Assembly: GCA_903897145.1 (NCBI GenBank)
Contig: CAIUAN010000004.1
Coordinates: forward strand, 1-43,840
DNA length: 43,840 nt
Direction of reading: 5' to 3'
Source: an uncultured Bacteroidia bacterium
GTDB lineage: Bacteria; Bacteroidota; Bacteroidia; Bacteroidales; Prolixibacteraceae
Below are positions 8,149 to 16,090 of this stretch, piece after piece. A model generated the notes under the pieces. It saw nothing but the letters and a program-made list of their open reading frames with translations, ran no database searches and had not been told where the DNA came from. A program made the position numbers and the translations under genes. How positions within the stretch are numbered: the stretch's first letter is position 1; every line of letters starts with the position of its first letter.

Positions 8149-8858
8149 TTTTAAATATTGATACCTCAACAGAAGTCTGTTCTGTGGCTTTAGCGCAGGA
8201 TGGAAAAATTATTTGCATTCGAGAGAATACCACAGGACAAAATCATTCAACTCTACTAACGACTTTTATCAGCGAGCTACTTGATGAGGCATCCATTGCG
8301 GTCAGTCAGTTGGATGCCGTTGCTATATCGGGTGGACCTGGCTCTTACACTGGTCTTCGAATAGCCGTTTCAGTTGCAAAGGGTATCTGTTATGGAGCTA
8401 GTCTTCCACTGATCGCCATCTCCTCGCTAGAATCAATGGCAAATGAAGTTATAAAGTCCCATTTGCCTCACTATTCAACTCCAGAAAAAAAGGTATTGCT
8501 TTGCCCAATGCTTGATGCTCGCCGCATGGAAGTATATTCTGCGTTTTATGATCATCAAGGAGTGCAGGTTCGGGAAATTCAAGCCGTTATCATTGATAAT
8601 TCGTCCTTCTCCATGCTGCTCGAAAATAGCAAGATCCTTTTTTTCGGAAATGGTGCCGAAAAATGCAAGGATGCTATTGCCCATCCGAATGCTGTCTTTG
8701 TCAATGATATACTTACCTTAGCAAGCTATCTGGTGCCTCTTTCAGAAAGAGCTTTCGCCGCAAAGAGTTTTGTGGATGTGGCCTATTATGAGCCACTTTA
8801 TCTTAAGGATTTTGTCGCAGTCGCACCAGTAAAAAATATCTTTCATAGCCCGAAATAG
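8139..8858 (+). CDS. tsaB: tRNA threonylcarbamoyladenosine biosynthesis protein TsaB
   Basis: TsaB is the inactive ASKHA-fold partner that dimerises with TsaD (and TsaE) to make t6A at position 37 of ANN-decoding tRNAs. The 239 residues fit the family. The N-terminal ASKHA beta-hairpin LILNIDTSTEVCSVALAQDG (3-22) and the strong motif VAISGGPGSYTGLRIAVSVAKG (about 64-85) are diagnostic. The C-terminal half is divergent, as usual for TsaB, and ends in the typical P(x)YLKDF segment. The ATG is inside the right arm of the inverted repeat. The next gene, a glycosyltransferase, begins 66 bases downstream and is probably a separate unit. Confidence 0.93.
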   Translation: MALILNIDTSTEVCSVALAQDGKIICIRENTTGQNHSTLLTTFISELLDEASIAVSQLDAVAISGGPGSYTGLRIAVSVAKGICYGASLPLIAISSLESMANEVIKSHLPHYSTPEKKVLLCPMLDARRMEVYSAFYDHQGVQVREIQAVIIDNSSFSMLLENSKILFFGNGAEKCKDAIAHPNAVFVNDILTLASYLVPLSERAFAAKSFVDVAYYEPLYLKDFVAVAPVKNIFHSPK

Positions 8859-8924
8859 GGATAGCTATTCTCCATTTTAGGTCATAGTTAACAGTCATAA
8901 TTCGTTGTATTTTCGCTTTACTGC

Positions 8925-10226
8925 ATGAAAAAAGTCCTAATCATAACCTACTATTGGCCGCCAAGCGGTGGCGCAGGTGTTCAGCGCTGGGTTAAATTTG
9001 CGAAATACCTCCGCGAATTTGGTTGGGAACCTATTATCTATACTCCGTTAAACCCTGGCTTCTCAATTACAGACCAAACGCTGTTGCGCGATGTTCCAGA
9101 AGGTATTACAGTGCTTAAAACTCCTATTTGGGAGCCATATGAGGCCTATCAGCGACTTATGGGGAAGAAAACAGCTCCAAGCATCACAGATCATGCTGCT
9201 GCTAAAAAAAGCACAACTTCTCTCCTGCATAAATTATCGGTCTGGGTTAGGGGCAACCTGTTTATTCCAGATGCCAGAAAGTTTTGGATTAAGCCGTCGG
9301 TGAAGTTTCTAAAGAAATACTTGGCTGAAAATCCTGTTGACGCCATCGTATCAACGGGACCGCCGCATTCGATGCACCTTATTGCACTCCAGTTAACCCG
9401 TATGCAAAAAATCCCTTGGGTCGCTGATTTTCGGGATCCTTGGACCGATATTGACTACTATAAAGAGATGAATATCTCTGGGTTTGCTGATAGAATACAT
9501 AAAAAATTAGAGCTAAATACGATCACGTCTTGTGATGCATTAGTGGTTGTCGGTCGCGAGATGAAAGCGAATTATGAGGCTTTGGGAGCGACTAATGTGA
9601 AATTGATAACCAATGGATTCGATCCACACGATATGGATGTAGTTGATCTAGTGATGGATTCTAAATTTTCAATTTCCCATATTGGAACGCTGCCCCCAAG
9701 TTTTAATATGGTTCATTTGTGGCAAGTACTTGCGGAATTAGCGATGACCGATCCTGAATTTAAGCGTAATCTCGAAATTAAACTGGTCGGTAAGGTGCAA
9801 GGAGCCGTTCTTAACGACATTAAAAGCTATGGTTTATTGGATCATCTGAATGCGATGGGATATGTTTCTCATGATGCTGTTCCACGTATCATGAAACAAT
9901 CAGCCGTCTTGGCCTTGATTATTAATCGGGATAGTCCTAATTCGACAGGGATTCTAACCGGCAAAATCTTTGAATATATGGCTTCAGGAAGGCCAATTCT
10001 CGCATTAGGACCGGTACAGGGCGACCTTGCTAAAATTCTCAACGAAACTGGCACAGGCACGATTGCAGAGACCAATGATCATGATGAGATTAAAGCAAAT
10101 ATCTTAAATCTCTATCAAAAATATTGTGATAAGAAGTTGAATTCTAGTCCATCAGCTGTCACAAAATATACCCGCCAAAATCTAACCAAAGAGTTGGCAA
10201 ATGTCTTGAATCAACTTGTCGACTAA
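8925..10226 (+). CDS. GT4-like glycosyltransferase (GT-B fold)
   Basis: A 433-residue glycosyltransferase of the GT-B type, expected on the cytoplasmic face of the inner membrane. The N-terminus ITYYWPPSGGAGVQRWVKFAKYL (6-28) has the glycine-rich acceptor-side loop of GT4-type enzymes. A STGPPHSMHLIALQL segment lies near 141-155, and the C-terminal nucleotide-sugar half includes LIINRDSPNSTGILTGKIFEYMASGRPILAL (about 325-355), with the conserved glutamate before the YMASG turn. It is the first gene of the polysaccharide cluster. The sugar donor and acceptor cannot be read from the sequence. Confidence 0.85.
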   Translation: MKKVLIITYYWPPSGGAGVQRWVKFAKYLREFGWEPIIYTPLNPGFSITDQTLLRDVPEGITVLKTPIWEPYEAYQRLMGKKTAPSITDHAAAKKSTTSLLHKLSVWVRGNLFIPDARKFWIKPSVKFLKKYLAENPVDAIVSTGPPHSMHLIALQLTRMQKIPWVADFRDPWTDIDYYKEMNISGFADRIHKKLELNTITSCDALVVVGREMKANYEALGATNVKLITNGFDPHDMDVVDLVMDSKFSISHIGTLPPSFNMVHLWQVLAELAMTDPEFKRNLEIKLVGKVQGAVLNDIKSYGLLDHLNAMGYVSHDAVPRIMKQSAVLALIINRDSPNSTGILTGKIFEYMASGRPILALGPVQGDLAKILNETGTGTIAETNDHDEIKANILNLYQKYCDKKLNSSPSAVTKYTRQNLTKELANVLNQLVD

Positions 10227-10237
10227 AGATATTTTCA

Positions 10238-10254
10238 TTCGTATTTGATACGAA
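10238..10254. repeat. short perfect inverted repeat
   Basis: TTCGTAT, a 3-base spacer TTG, then ATACGAA, 12 bases after the glycosyltransferase stop. It has no following T-run, so it is either a weak hairpin at the transcript end or an operator-like site in the gap before the aminotransferase gene. Confidence 0.4.
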
Positions 10255-10310
10255 CTCCCCCTATTGGTGTTATTCGACCCTTTTATTGTGCAGACTAATG
10301 AAATTATTAG

Positions 10311-10318
10311 CAAATTTG
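10311..10318 (+). promoter_or_regulatory. candidate -7 element before the wbpE homologue
   Basis: CAAATTTG differs from TAnnTTTG at one position. If it is used, transcription starts a few bases downstream of the ATG at 10320, so translation would have to begin at the ATG at 10341 or 10359. It therefore bears on the choice of start for the aminotransferase gene. The -33 part is weak. Confidence 0.3.
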
Positions 10319-10340
10319 TATGGTAGAACTAAATGAGAAT

Positions 10341-11474
10341 ATGGGACACTCGATAAAAATGGTTGATCTTCATGGGCAATACCTAAAGATTAAAGAAGAG
10401 GTTGATCAGGCTATTCAAGTCGTTATCGATAGCACTTCTTTTATCAGTGGGGAATCTGTGTCTGCCTTTGGTTCTGATCTCGCTTCTTACCTGGGCTCAT
10501 CCTATGTTATTCCCTGTGCAAATGGAACAGATGCTTTGCAGATTGCCTACCAAGCGCTAGACTTAAAAGCGGGAGACGAAGTTATAATGCCTACTTTTAA
10601 TTATGTTTCTTCAGCTGAGGCTGCATCATTATTAGGACTAAAGCCTGTTTTTATCGATGTTTGGGAAGATACCTTTAACCTAAACGAGAATCTTATTGTT
10701 TCAAAGATCACCTCAGCAACGAAGGCTATCGTGGTGGTGCATCTATTTGGTCAATCGGCCAACATGGAGCCGATATTGCGAATTGCGAGTCAATATGGAT
10801 TAAAAGTTATTGAAGATACGGCTCAGTCGCTAGGTGCTGAATATATTTTTAGCTCCGGAATTACCAAAAAAACGGGTACAATGGGTGATCTAAGTATTCA
10901 TTCATTTTTCCCAACTAAAAATTTAGGCTGTTTTGGTGATGGTGGGGCAATAGCCACCAATTCATTAGAACTGGCTAATCGGGCAAAGATGCTTACTCAT
11001 CACGGGCAAGGGAAACAAAAATATGTGTATGAAATGATAGGGTGTAATTCGAGGCTCGACACCTTGCAGGCAGCTATCTTGCGCGTTAAATTAAAATATC
11101 TGGATAGCTATCTTTCTAGTCGGATGAAGGCAGGAGACTATTACTCGCTGCAATTTAAAGATACAACAAGTCTTATTGTTCCTGCACGAAGCTCGTTTGC
11201 AAAGCATACTTTTAACCAATATGTGGTGAAAATCGATAGGCGCGATTTATTGCAGGATAAGCTAAAAGTTGCAGGTATACCAACCATGATCTACTATCCA
11301 AGCCCGCTGCATCTTCAGCCAGCTTTTAAATATTTAAACTATCAAATTGGAGATTTTCCAATTTCTGAAAAGTTATGCCTCCAGGTTTTGGCTCTGCCAA
11401 TGCATACCGAACTTACACTCTCCGAACAGGACTATATCTCAAGTACTATTCACCAATTAAATAATTCGTTATGA
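10341..11474 (+). CDS. DegT/DnrJ/EryC1 sugar aminotransferase, WbpE-like
   Basis: A PLP-dependent nucleotide-sugar aminotransferase. Similarity to WbpE/WlbC and the WbpD- and WbpB-like neighbours suggest that it transaminates the 3-keto group of UDP-2-acetamido-2-deoxy-3-oxo-glucuronate. The DegT core is complete: KMVDLHGQYLKIKEEVDQAI at the N-terminus, PCANGTDAL for PLP phosphate binding, and SFFPTKNLGCFGDGGAI with the cofactor lysine at about K193. The frame opens at ATG 10320. The ATG at 10341 is preferred because homologues begin close to MVDL and because of the promoter position. Its stop overlaps the next gene's ATG by four bases (ATGA), showing translational coupling. Confidence 0.88.
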   Translation: MGHSIKMVDLHGQYLKIKEEVDQAIQVVIDSTSFISGESVSAFGSDLASYLGSSYVIPCANGTDALQIAYQALDLKAGDEVIMPTFNYVSSAEAASLLGLKPVFIDVWEDTFNLNENLIVSKITSATKAIVVVHLFGQSANMEPILRIASQYGLKVIEDTAQSLGAEYIFSSGITKKTGTMGDLSIHSFFPTKNLGCFGDGGAIATNSLELANRAKMLTHHGQGKQKYVYEMIGCNSRLDTLQAAILRVKLKYLDSYLSSRMKAGDYYSLQFKDTTSLIVPARSSFAKHTFNQYVVKIDRRDLLQDKLKVAGIPTMIYYPSPLHLQPAFKYLNYQIGDFPISEKLCLQVLALPMHTELTLSEQDYISSTIHQLNNSL

Positions 11475-12046
11475 TAAAGTATACTGCGCATTCTACTGCT
11501 ATTGTTGACGATAAAAGTGAAATTGGAGCTGGCACTACGATCTGGCATTTTAGTCATATTATGACTGAATGCAAAATTGGCGAACGCTGTAACATTGGTC
11601 AGAACGTGGTTGTTTCGCCTTTTGTGGTGCTAGGAAACAATGTAAAAGTTCAGAATAACGTCTCCATTTATACGGGCGTTATTTGTGAAGATGATGTTTT
11701 TCTTGGCCCATCGATGGTTTTTACAAATATTTTAAATCCTCGAAGTGCAATTATCCGCAAGGATGAATATTTAAAGACCGTGGTTCGCAAAGGGGCTTCA
11801 ATTGGTGCTAATGCAACCATAATTTGCGGCAATGAGATTGGCGAGTATGCGATGATCGGTGCAGGAGCTGTGATCACGAAAGCTGTTAAACCATACGCAC
11901 TAGTTTATGGTAATCCTGCGCAGCAAATGGGCTGGGTGAGCGAATATGGACACACCTTAAATTTTGACAAATCGGGGTCTGCAACATGCTGGGAAAGTGG
12001 TGAGAAATATGAGCTAAAAAACAATCATGTTTCTAAGATTAATTGA
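11471..12046 (+). CDS. UDP-2-acetamido-3-amino-2,3-dideoxy-glucuronate N-acetyltransferase, WbpD-like
   Basis: A left-handed beta-helix (hexapeptide repeat) acetyltransferase of 191 residues that would put the 3-N-acetyl group on the UDP-sugar using acetyl-CoA. The hexapeptide repeats run through residues 8-150. The segment CEDDVFLGPSMVFTNILNPRSAI followed by RKDEYLKTVVRKGASIGANATI is characteristic of WbpD/WlbB and separates it from generic hexapeptide enzymes. Co-occurrence with WbpE- and WbpB-type genes supports the call. Translation is coupled to the aminotransferase by an ATGA overlap. The stop lies in the loop of an inverted repeat. Confidence 0.88.
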   Translation: MIKYTAHSTAIVDDKSEIGAGTTIWHFSHIMTECKIGERCNIGQNVVVSPFVVLGNNVKVQNNVSIYTGVICEDDVFLGPSMVFTNILNPRSAIIRKDEYLKTVVRKGASIGANATIICGNEIGEYAMIGAGAVITKAVKPYALVYGNPAQQMGWVSEYGHTLNFDKSGSATCWESGEKYELKNNHVSKIN

Positions 12047-12070
12047 ATATCACTCCATTAATCTTAGAAA
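12030..12070. repeat. 14-bp inverted repeat at the 3' end of the wbpD homologue
   Basis: TTTCTAAGATTAAT (12030-12043) and its exact complement (12057-12070) enclose a 13-base loop that begins with the wbpD TGA. There is no T-run on either side, so it is not a classical terminator. It could attenuate or protect the transcript between the wbpD homologue and the following FkbM gene. Confidence 0.65.
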
Positions 12071-12094
12071 TCAAAATACAGCTAATTCGTAAAT

Positions 12095-12871
12095 ATGTTT
12101 ATCAAACAGTTGTTATACCGTATTTTAGGTGTTAAAAATTACTTAATTGTCGTCAGTCGATTTTTTTTCCTTTCCTATAATTTCGGTATTCTAAAAAGAA
12201 ATAAAATCTTTGATTGTCATTACTTCGTGCGTCATTTAATTCAAAAAGGTGATCATATTATCGATATTGGTGCAAATCTAGGGTACTATTCTCGGATTTT
12301 TTCAAGTCTGACGGGCTCTAAAGGGAAGGTTTATTGTGTTGAGCCTGTGACCTTATTTCGAGAAGTTTTAGCCGTTAATCTTAAGGGCTCCAAAAACTCA
12401 ACGATTATCCCTTACGCCTTAGGAGATGAGGATGATAAACCCATCGTGATGGGGATTCCGAAAAGCAATAAGTATCTACGACATGGATTAACACGCGTCT
12501 TAAATGAGAATGAGACAGGCGCTTTTGAATTTACCTTTACGGAGAAAATGGTTACACCGCTCACTTTATTTGGTCAATTTGAGCGGTGCGATTATATTAA
12601 ATGTGATGTTGAAGGATTTGAAATTCATATCATTCCGCAGCTTGAATTTCTTCTAAAACCATTTACGCCGATTATTCAAATTGAGATTGAAGCGCGAAAT
12701 AGAAAGCTTATTTTTGACTTTTTAAGTAACTATAACTATCAATCTTTTAGCTTTGTAGGAGGAATACTTTCTCCCGTCGATGCGCACATGGATGTTGAAG
12801 GCGATTTTTTCTTTTTTCCGGAACACAAACTGGAATTTATCAAACCTTTTTTGAATAACAGAAATAACTAA
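12095..12871 (+). CDS. FkbM family methyltransferase
   Basis: A 258-residue SAM-dependent methyltransferase of the FkbM family, which O-methylates sugars or polyketides. The SAM-binding loop is IIDIGANLGYYSRIF (D57 to N61 region), followed by the acidic motif VYCVEP about 20 residues later and the family hallmark IKCDVEGFE near residue 170. The hydrophobic N-terminal 30 residues may associate with the membrane. Its position inside the uronic acid gene set suggests that it methylates the polysaccharide or one of its precursors. One base separates it from the next gene. Confidence 0.85.
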   Translation: MFIKQLLYRILGVKNYLIVVSRFFFLSYNFGILKRNKIFDCHYFVRHLIQKGDHIIDIGANLGYYSRIFSSLTGSKGKVYCVEPVTLFREVLAVNLKGSKNSTIIPYALGDEDDKPIVMGIPKSNKYLRHGLTRVLNENETGAFEFTFTEKMVTPLTLFGQFERCDYIKCDVEGFEIHIIPQLEFLLKPFTPIIQIEIEARNRKLIFDFLSNYNYQSFSFVGGILSPVDAHMDVEGDFFFFPEHKLEFIKPFLNNRNN

Positions 12872-12872
12872 T

Positions 12873-13847
12873 ATGAAGAATTTTGCATTAATGGGTGCGG
12901 CAGGATATATTGCGCCAAGGCACATGAAGGCTATTAAAGAAACTGGTAATAAGCTTGTTGCAGCTTACGATCCTTATGATGGCGTTGGAGTCATTGATAG
13001 CTATTCTCCAGATACTAAATTCTTTGTCGAGTTTGAACGATTTGATCGGTATCTCGAGAAGTTGAAATACGAACAAGGGGTGAATATTGATTTCATCAGT
13101 ATAACATCGCCCAATTATCTTCACGATGCGCATATCAGGGTGGCTCTGCGACGTGGTGCTCACGCCATCTGCGAAAAACCATTGGTTTTAAATCCTTGGA
13201 ATATCGATCCATTGAAAAAGGTGGCTCAAGATACCGGCAAGAAAATTTATACGATTCTGCAGCTGCGACTTCATCCAGTTATCATCGCCTTAAAAGAGCG
13301 GATAAAAGGGTCTCCTAAAGATAAGATTTATGATATCGACCTCACCTATATCACTTCACGTGGTAACTGGTATTATACCTCTTGGAAAGGGGACATTTCA
13401 AAGTCTGGTGGTATAGCAACGAATATCGGAATTCATTTCTTCGATATGCTAACCTGGATCTTTGGCGATGTGAAGGAGAATATTGTGAATTTACATACTC
13501 ACGATAGAGCTGCGGGAGTCTTAGTTCTTGAGAAAGCTAGAATTCGTTGGTTCTTAAGTATTAATAGTGACACCTTGCCTTCAGAGGTAAAAGATCAAGG
13601 CAAAACAACTTATCGTTCTATCACCGTTGAAGGGGAAGAGATTGAGTTTAGCGAAGGATTCACCGATCTGCATACGCGCAGTTACGAAGAGATTTTAAAT
13701 GGAAATGGATTCGAAATTGAGGAGGCCAGAAAATCAATTGAACTGGCATATGAAATTCGAAACCAATCCCCAATTGGCGTCACTAATGATTGTCATCCAT
13801 TTGCTTTAAAGCCGCTTTCTAATCATCCATTTACGCGGATTGAGTAA
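12873..13847 (+). CDS. UDP-N-acetyl-2-amino-2-deoxyglucuronate dehydrogenase, WbpB/WlbA-like (Gfo/Idh/MocA)
   Basis: An NAD(H)-dependent oxidoreductase of 324 residues that would oxidise C3 of UDP-GlcNAcA before transamination. The Rossmann start is MKNFALMGAAGYIAPRHMKAI, which differs from generic Gfo/Idh proteins and matches the WbpB/WlbA subgroup. The conserved EKP is at 101-103, preceded by SITSPNYLHDAHIRVAL, and the C-terminal domain contains GGIATNIGIHFFDML with the expected histidine. With the WbpE- and WbpD-like proteins it makes three consecutive steps; in that pathway 2-oxoglutarate is used to recycle the cofactor. Confidence 0.9.
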   Translation: MKNFALMGAAGYIAPRHMKAIKETGNKLVAAYDPYDGVGVIDSYSPDTKFFVEFERFDRYLEKLKYEQGVNIDFISITSPNYLHDAHIRVALRRGAHAICEKPLVLNPWNIDPLKKVAQDTGKKIYTILQLRLHPVIIALKERIKGSPKDKIYDIDLTYITSRGNWYYTSWKGDISKSGGIATNIGIHFFDMLTWIFGDVKENIVNLHTHDRAAGVLVLEKARIRWFLSINSDTLPSEVKDQGKTTYRSITVEGEEIEFSEGFTDLHTRSYEEILNGNGFEIEEARKSIELAYEIRNQSPIGVTNDCHPFALKPLSNHPFTRIE

Positions 13848-13861
13848 TATTTAGACTAGAG

Positions 13862-14863
13862 ATGCGCAAGAAAAAATTGCTCTTTGTTTATGTCGACTAC
13901 TCCACTTTTGTAAAAACGGATTACGAAATCTTGGCCTCTTCAGCCGAGGTGGTTCGGTATCAATTTGCCCCAGGAAAAGGAGTTTTTAGTACCGGACTTA
14001 AACTGCTTAAACAATTTTTCTTCTTGATTTTAAATAGCTGGCGCTTCGATACAATCTATGTCTGGTTTGCCGATTACCACTCCCTCTTGCCTGTTCTCTT
14101 TGCGAAGCTACTTCGAAAAAAATCGTTGGTTGTTATTGGTGGTTATGATATTTGCCGTGATCGATCGTTGAAATATGGGTCATTTTGTTCTCCAATAAGA
14201 GGTTTTTTTACGGCACAAACAATTCGGAATAGCTCTCTTAATTTAACGGTTTCAAAATATGTCGACCGAAAGGTAGGCTTTGTTTTCCCAGCTGTAAAAC
14301 ATCACCTAATCTATAATTGTATTGCCATTGAGGCACCTCAAGATCAAATTGTTGCGAAGGAGAAATTGGTTCTTTGCGTGGCGCTTCTGGATTCGAAAAA
14401 AACCTATCTACGCAAAGGGATTGACACTTTTTTGAGCCTCTCTTCACTTTTGCCAGATTATGAGTTTATCCTCATCGGTCCTTCTAAGTCGGCGATGTCT
14501 CTGTTCCCAGAAGCTCTTCCTGCAAATGCTTTAATTCTTGAGCGGGTACCGCATCCTCAGCTAATCAACTATTTTCAGAAAGCTACGTATTATTGTCAAT
14601 TATCTCGCATCGAGATTTTTGGCGTGGCCATTGGTGAGTCGATGCTCCATCGGTGCATCCCATTTGTAACCAACGAAGGTGGAATGCCTGAAGTTGTTGG
14701 CGAAGATGGTGAGATTGTTCCACGAAATGCGGAGGCTATTGCGAATCGAATGCGACAATTAGAGGCTGAGGAGACTACACAAAAAAGGGAAGATTGTCGG
14801 CAGCGTGTGCTCACTTATTTTAGTGTCGCGAATCGACAAGAGGCAATATATCAAGTTCTTTAA
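13862..14863 (+). CDS. glycosyltransferase, GT4-like
   Basis: A 333-residue GT-B glycosyltransferase. The N-terminal half is basic and hydrophobic, with VWFADYHSLLPVLFAKLLRKKSLVVIGGYD near 61-90, an arrangement seen in membrane-associated polysaccharide glycosyltransferases. The donor half contains RKGIDTFLSLSSLLPDYEFILIG (about 180-205) and QLSRIEIFGVAIGESMLHRCIPFVTNEGGMPEVVGEDG (about 242-280), the usual E-x7-E-type region. It begins 14 bases after the dehydrogenase gene and is probably in the same operon. The donor sugar is unknown. Confidence 0.85.
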   Translation: MRKKKLLFVYVDYSTFVKTDYEILASSAEVVRYQFAPGKGVFSTGLKLLKQFFFLILNSWRFDTIYVWFADYHSLLPVLFAKLLRKKSLVVIGGYDICRDRSLKYGSFCSPIRGFFTAQTIRNSSLNLTVSKYVDRKVGFVFPAVKHHLIYNCIAIEAPQDQIVAKEKLVLCVALLDSKKTYLRKGIDTFLSLSSLLPDYEFILIGPSKSAMSLFPEALPANALILERVPHPQLINYFQKATYYCQLSRIEIFGVAIGESMLHRCIPFVTNEGGMPEVVGEDGEIVPRNAEAIANRMRQLEAEETTQKREDCRQRVLTYFSVANRQEAIYQVL

Positions 14864-14880
14864 TCCGTTGTTGAATCGGA

Positions 14881-15900
14881 TTATTTGTACGACTCATTGC
14901 CAATTAGCTTAGCAAGCCACTCGATATCCATCCTGAAAAAGCTAAAGAATATCCCTACTGCAGATCTTAGTTTCCAAACCGGCTGAGTCCATCCATAATG
15001 GGTGATAGAATGGATATAATCTTTGCGTGCACCTTTAAAATCTTTTCGAATTAGCTTATACCTCCCCGATCGCGAATAGCTTATGACCAGTCTATTCCGG
15101 AAATGATCTGCCATAATTTCTGGTGTTAGTCCTTGCGATGCAAAAAGCTCGGGGAACCGTTGCATAATCGATTGGATAAGGGCATAATAGCTGGTGGTCA
15201 TCTGACCGGTATAGGTCTTGGTGGCTTGATTTGGATAGATTCTCCAGCTCCCCAAGGGTTCATCGATGTAGGCAAATGGACCTCTCATCAGCAATTCGAG
15301 AGTTGTTGGGATATCGATTAATGGCAATCCAAAACCTTGAATAAATCCTCCAATCGCATCTAAATCTTTCCGTCGAATAACGATGGTGAGCGCTGGTATA
15401 ACTGTTTTGTAGATAAATTCTTTGAGAAATATCCCTTTCGGATTATTGAAAAATAATTGGTGATCAATATTTGCCGAGGGGGCTAAGGAATAATTAAATG
15501 AAAGATCGATAGAGGTTAAGTAGGCTTTACCCCACGATAAAACACATTCGGGATTTGCCTCTAGTGCTGCTACCTGAAGGGTTAACTTTTCGGGTAACCA
15601 GATATCATCACACTCAAGGATGGCAATATACTCCCCTTTGCAATGTTTTAAGGCAAAATTATACGATTCGCCAAGTCGAAAAATTCCAATATTCTTTTGT
15701 GTAAAAGGCTTTATTCGGCTATCCTTTTTAGCATACTCTAGGGCAATATTGTAGGTTCCATCTGTGCTCCCATCGTCAATGATGATCATCTCCCAATTGC
15801 TATAACTTAGAGCCAACACCGATTCAATACAGTCCGCAATAAACTTCTCGTGATTGTATGTTGGCGATATTATGGATACCAGTGGTGTTGATTGATTCAT
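14881..15900 (-). CDS. GT2 family glycosyltransferase
   Basis: A GT-A-fold family 2 glycosyltransferase on the opposite strand to its neighbours. LVSIISPTYNHEKFIADCIESVL (7-29), the donor motif DDGSTDGT (42-49) and the metal-site region LECDDIWLPEK (D98/D99) are all present. The open frame extends 44 codons further to a TTG at 16032, but the ATG at 15900 sits just before the canonical first strand, so 339 residues is preferred. The gene is convergent with the GT4 gene and divergent from the flippase gene, so it is a separate transcript inside the cluster. Confidence 0.87.
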   Translation of the reverse strand: MNQSTPLVSIISPTYNHEKFIADCIESVLALSYSNWEMIIIDDGSTDGTYNIALEYAKKDSRIKPFTQKNIGIFRLGESYNFALKHCKGEYIAILECDDIWLPEKLTLQVAALEANPECVLSWGKAYLTSIDLSFNYSLAPSANIDHQLFFNNPKGIFLKEFIYKTVIPALTIVIRRKDLDAIGGFIQGFGLPLIDIPTTLELLMRGPFAYIDEPLGSWRIYPNQATKTYTGQMTTSYYALIQSIMQRFPELFASQGLTPEIMADHFRNRLVISYSRSGRYKLIRKDFKGARKDYIHSITHYGWTQPVWKLRSAVGIFFSFFRMDIEWLAKLIGNESYK

Positions 15901-16090
15901 AGTTAACGAAGCCTCAGCAAGATTAGGATGTTTAAATATTAGATACGGCTTAAAAGTATAACTTTTTCTATTAAAAATTCGCGCAAGAATCGATAGAATA
16001 AAGTATAGATATTGTCTGAATTGGACAGGCAAAAAGATTGACCTTAGAAAATTTGTTTAATTTAGCACGGTATTGATAGCCTAAATCTTG

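Noticed and set aside
15901-16032. N-terminal extension of the GT2 glycosyltransferase from a TTG codon
   Set aside because: The ATG at 15900 sits at the normal start of the GT2 fold and the extension has no recognisable domain.
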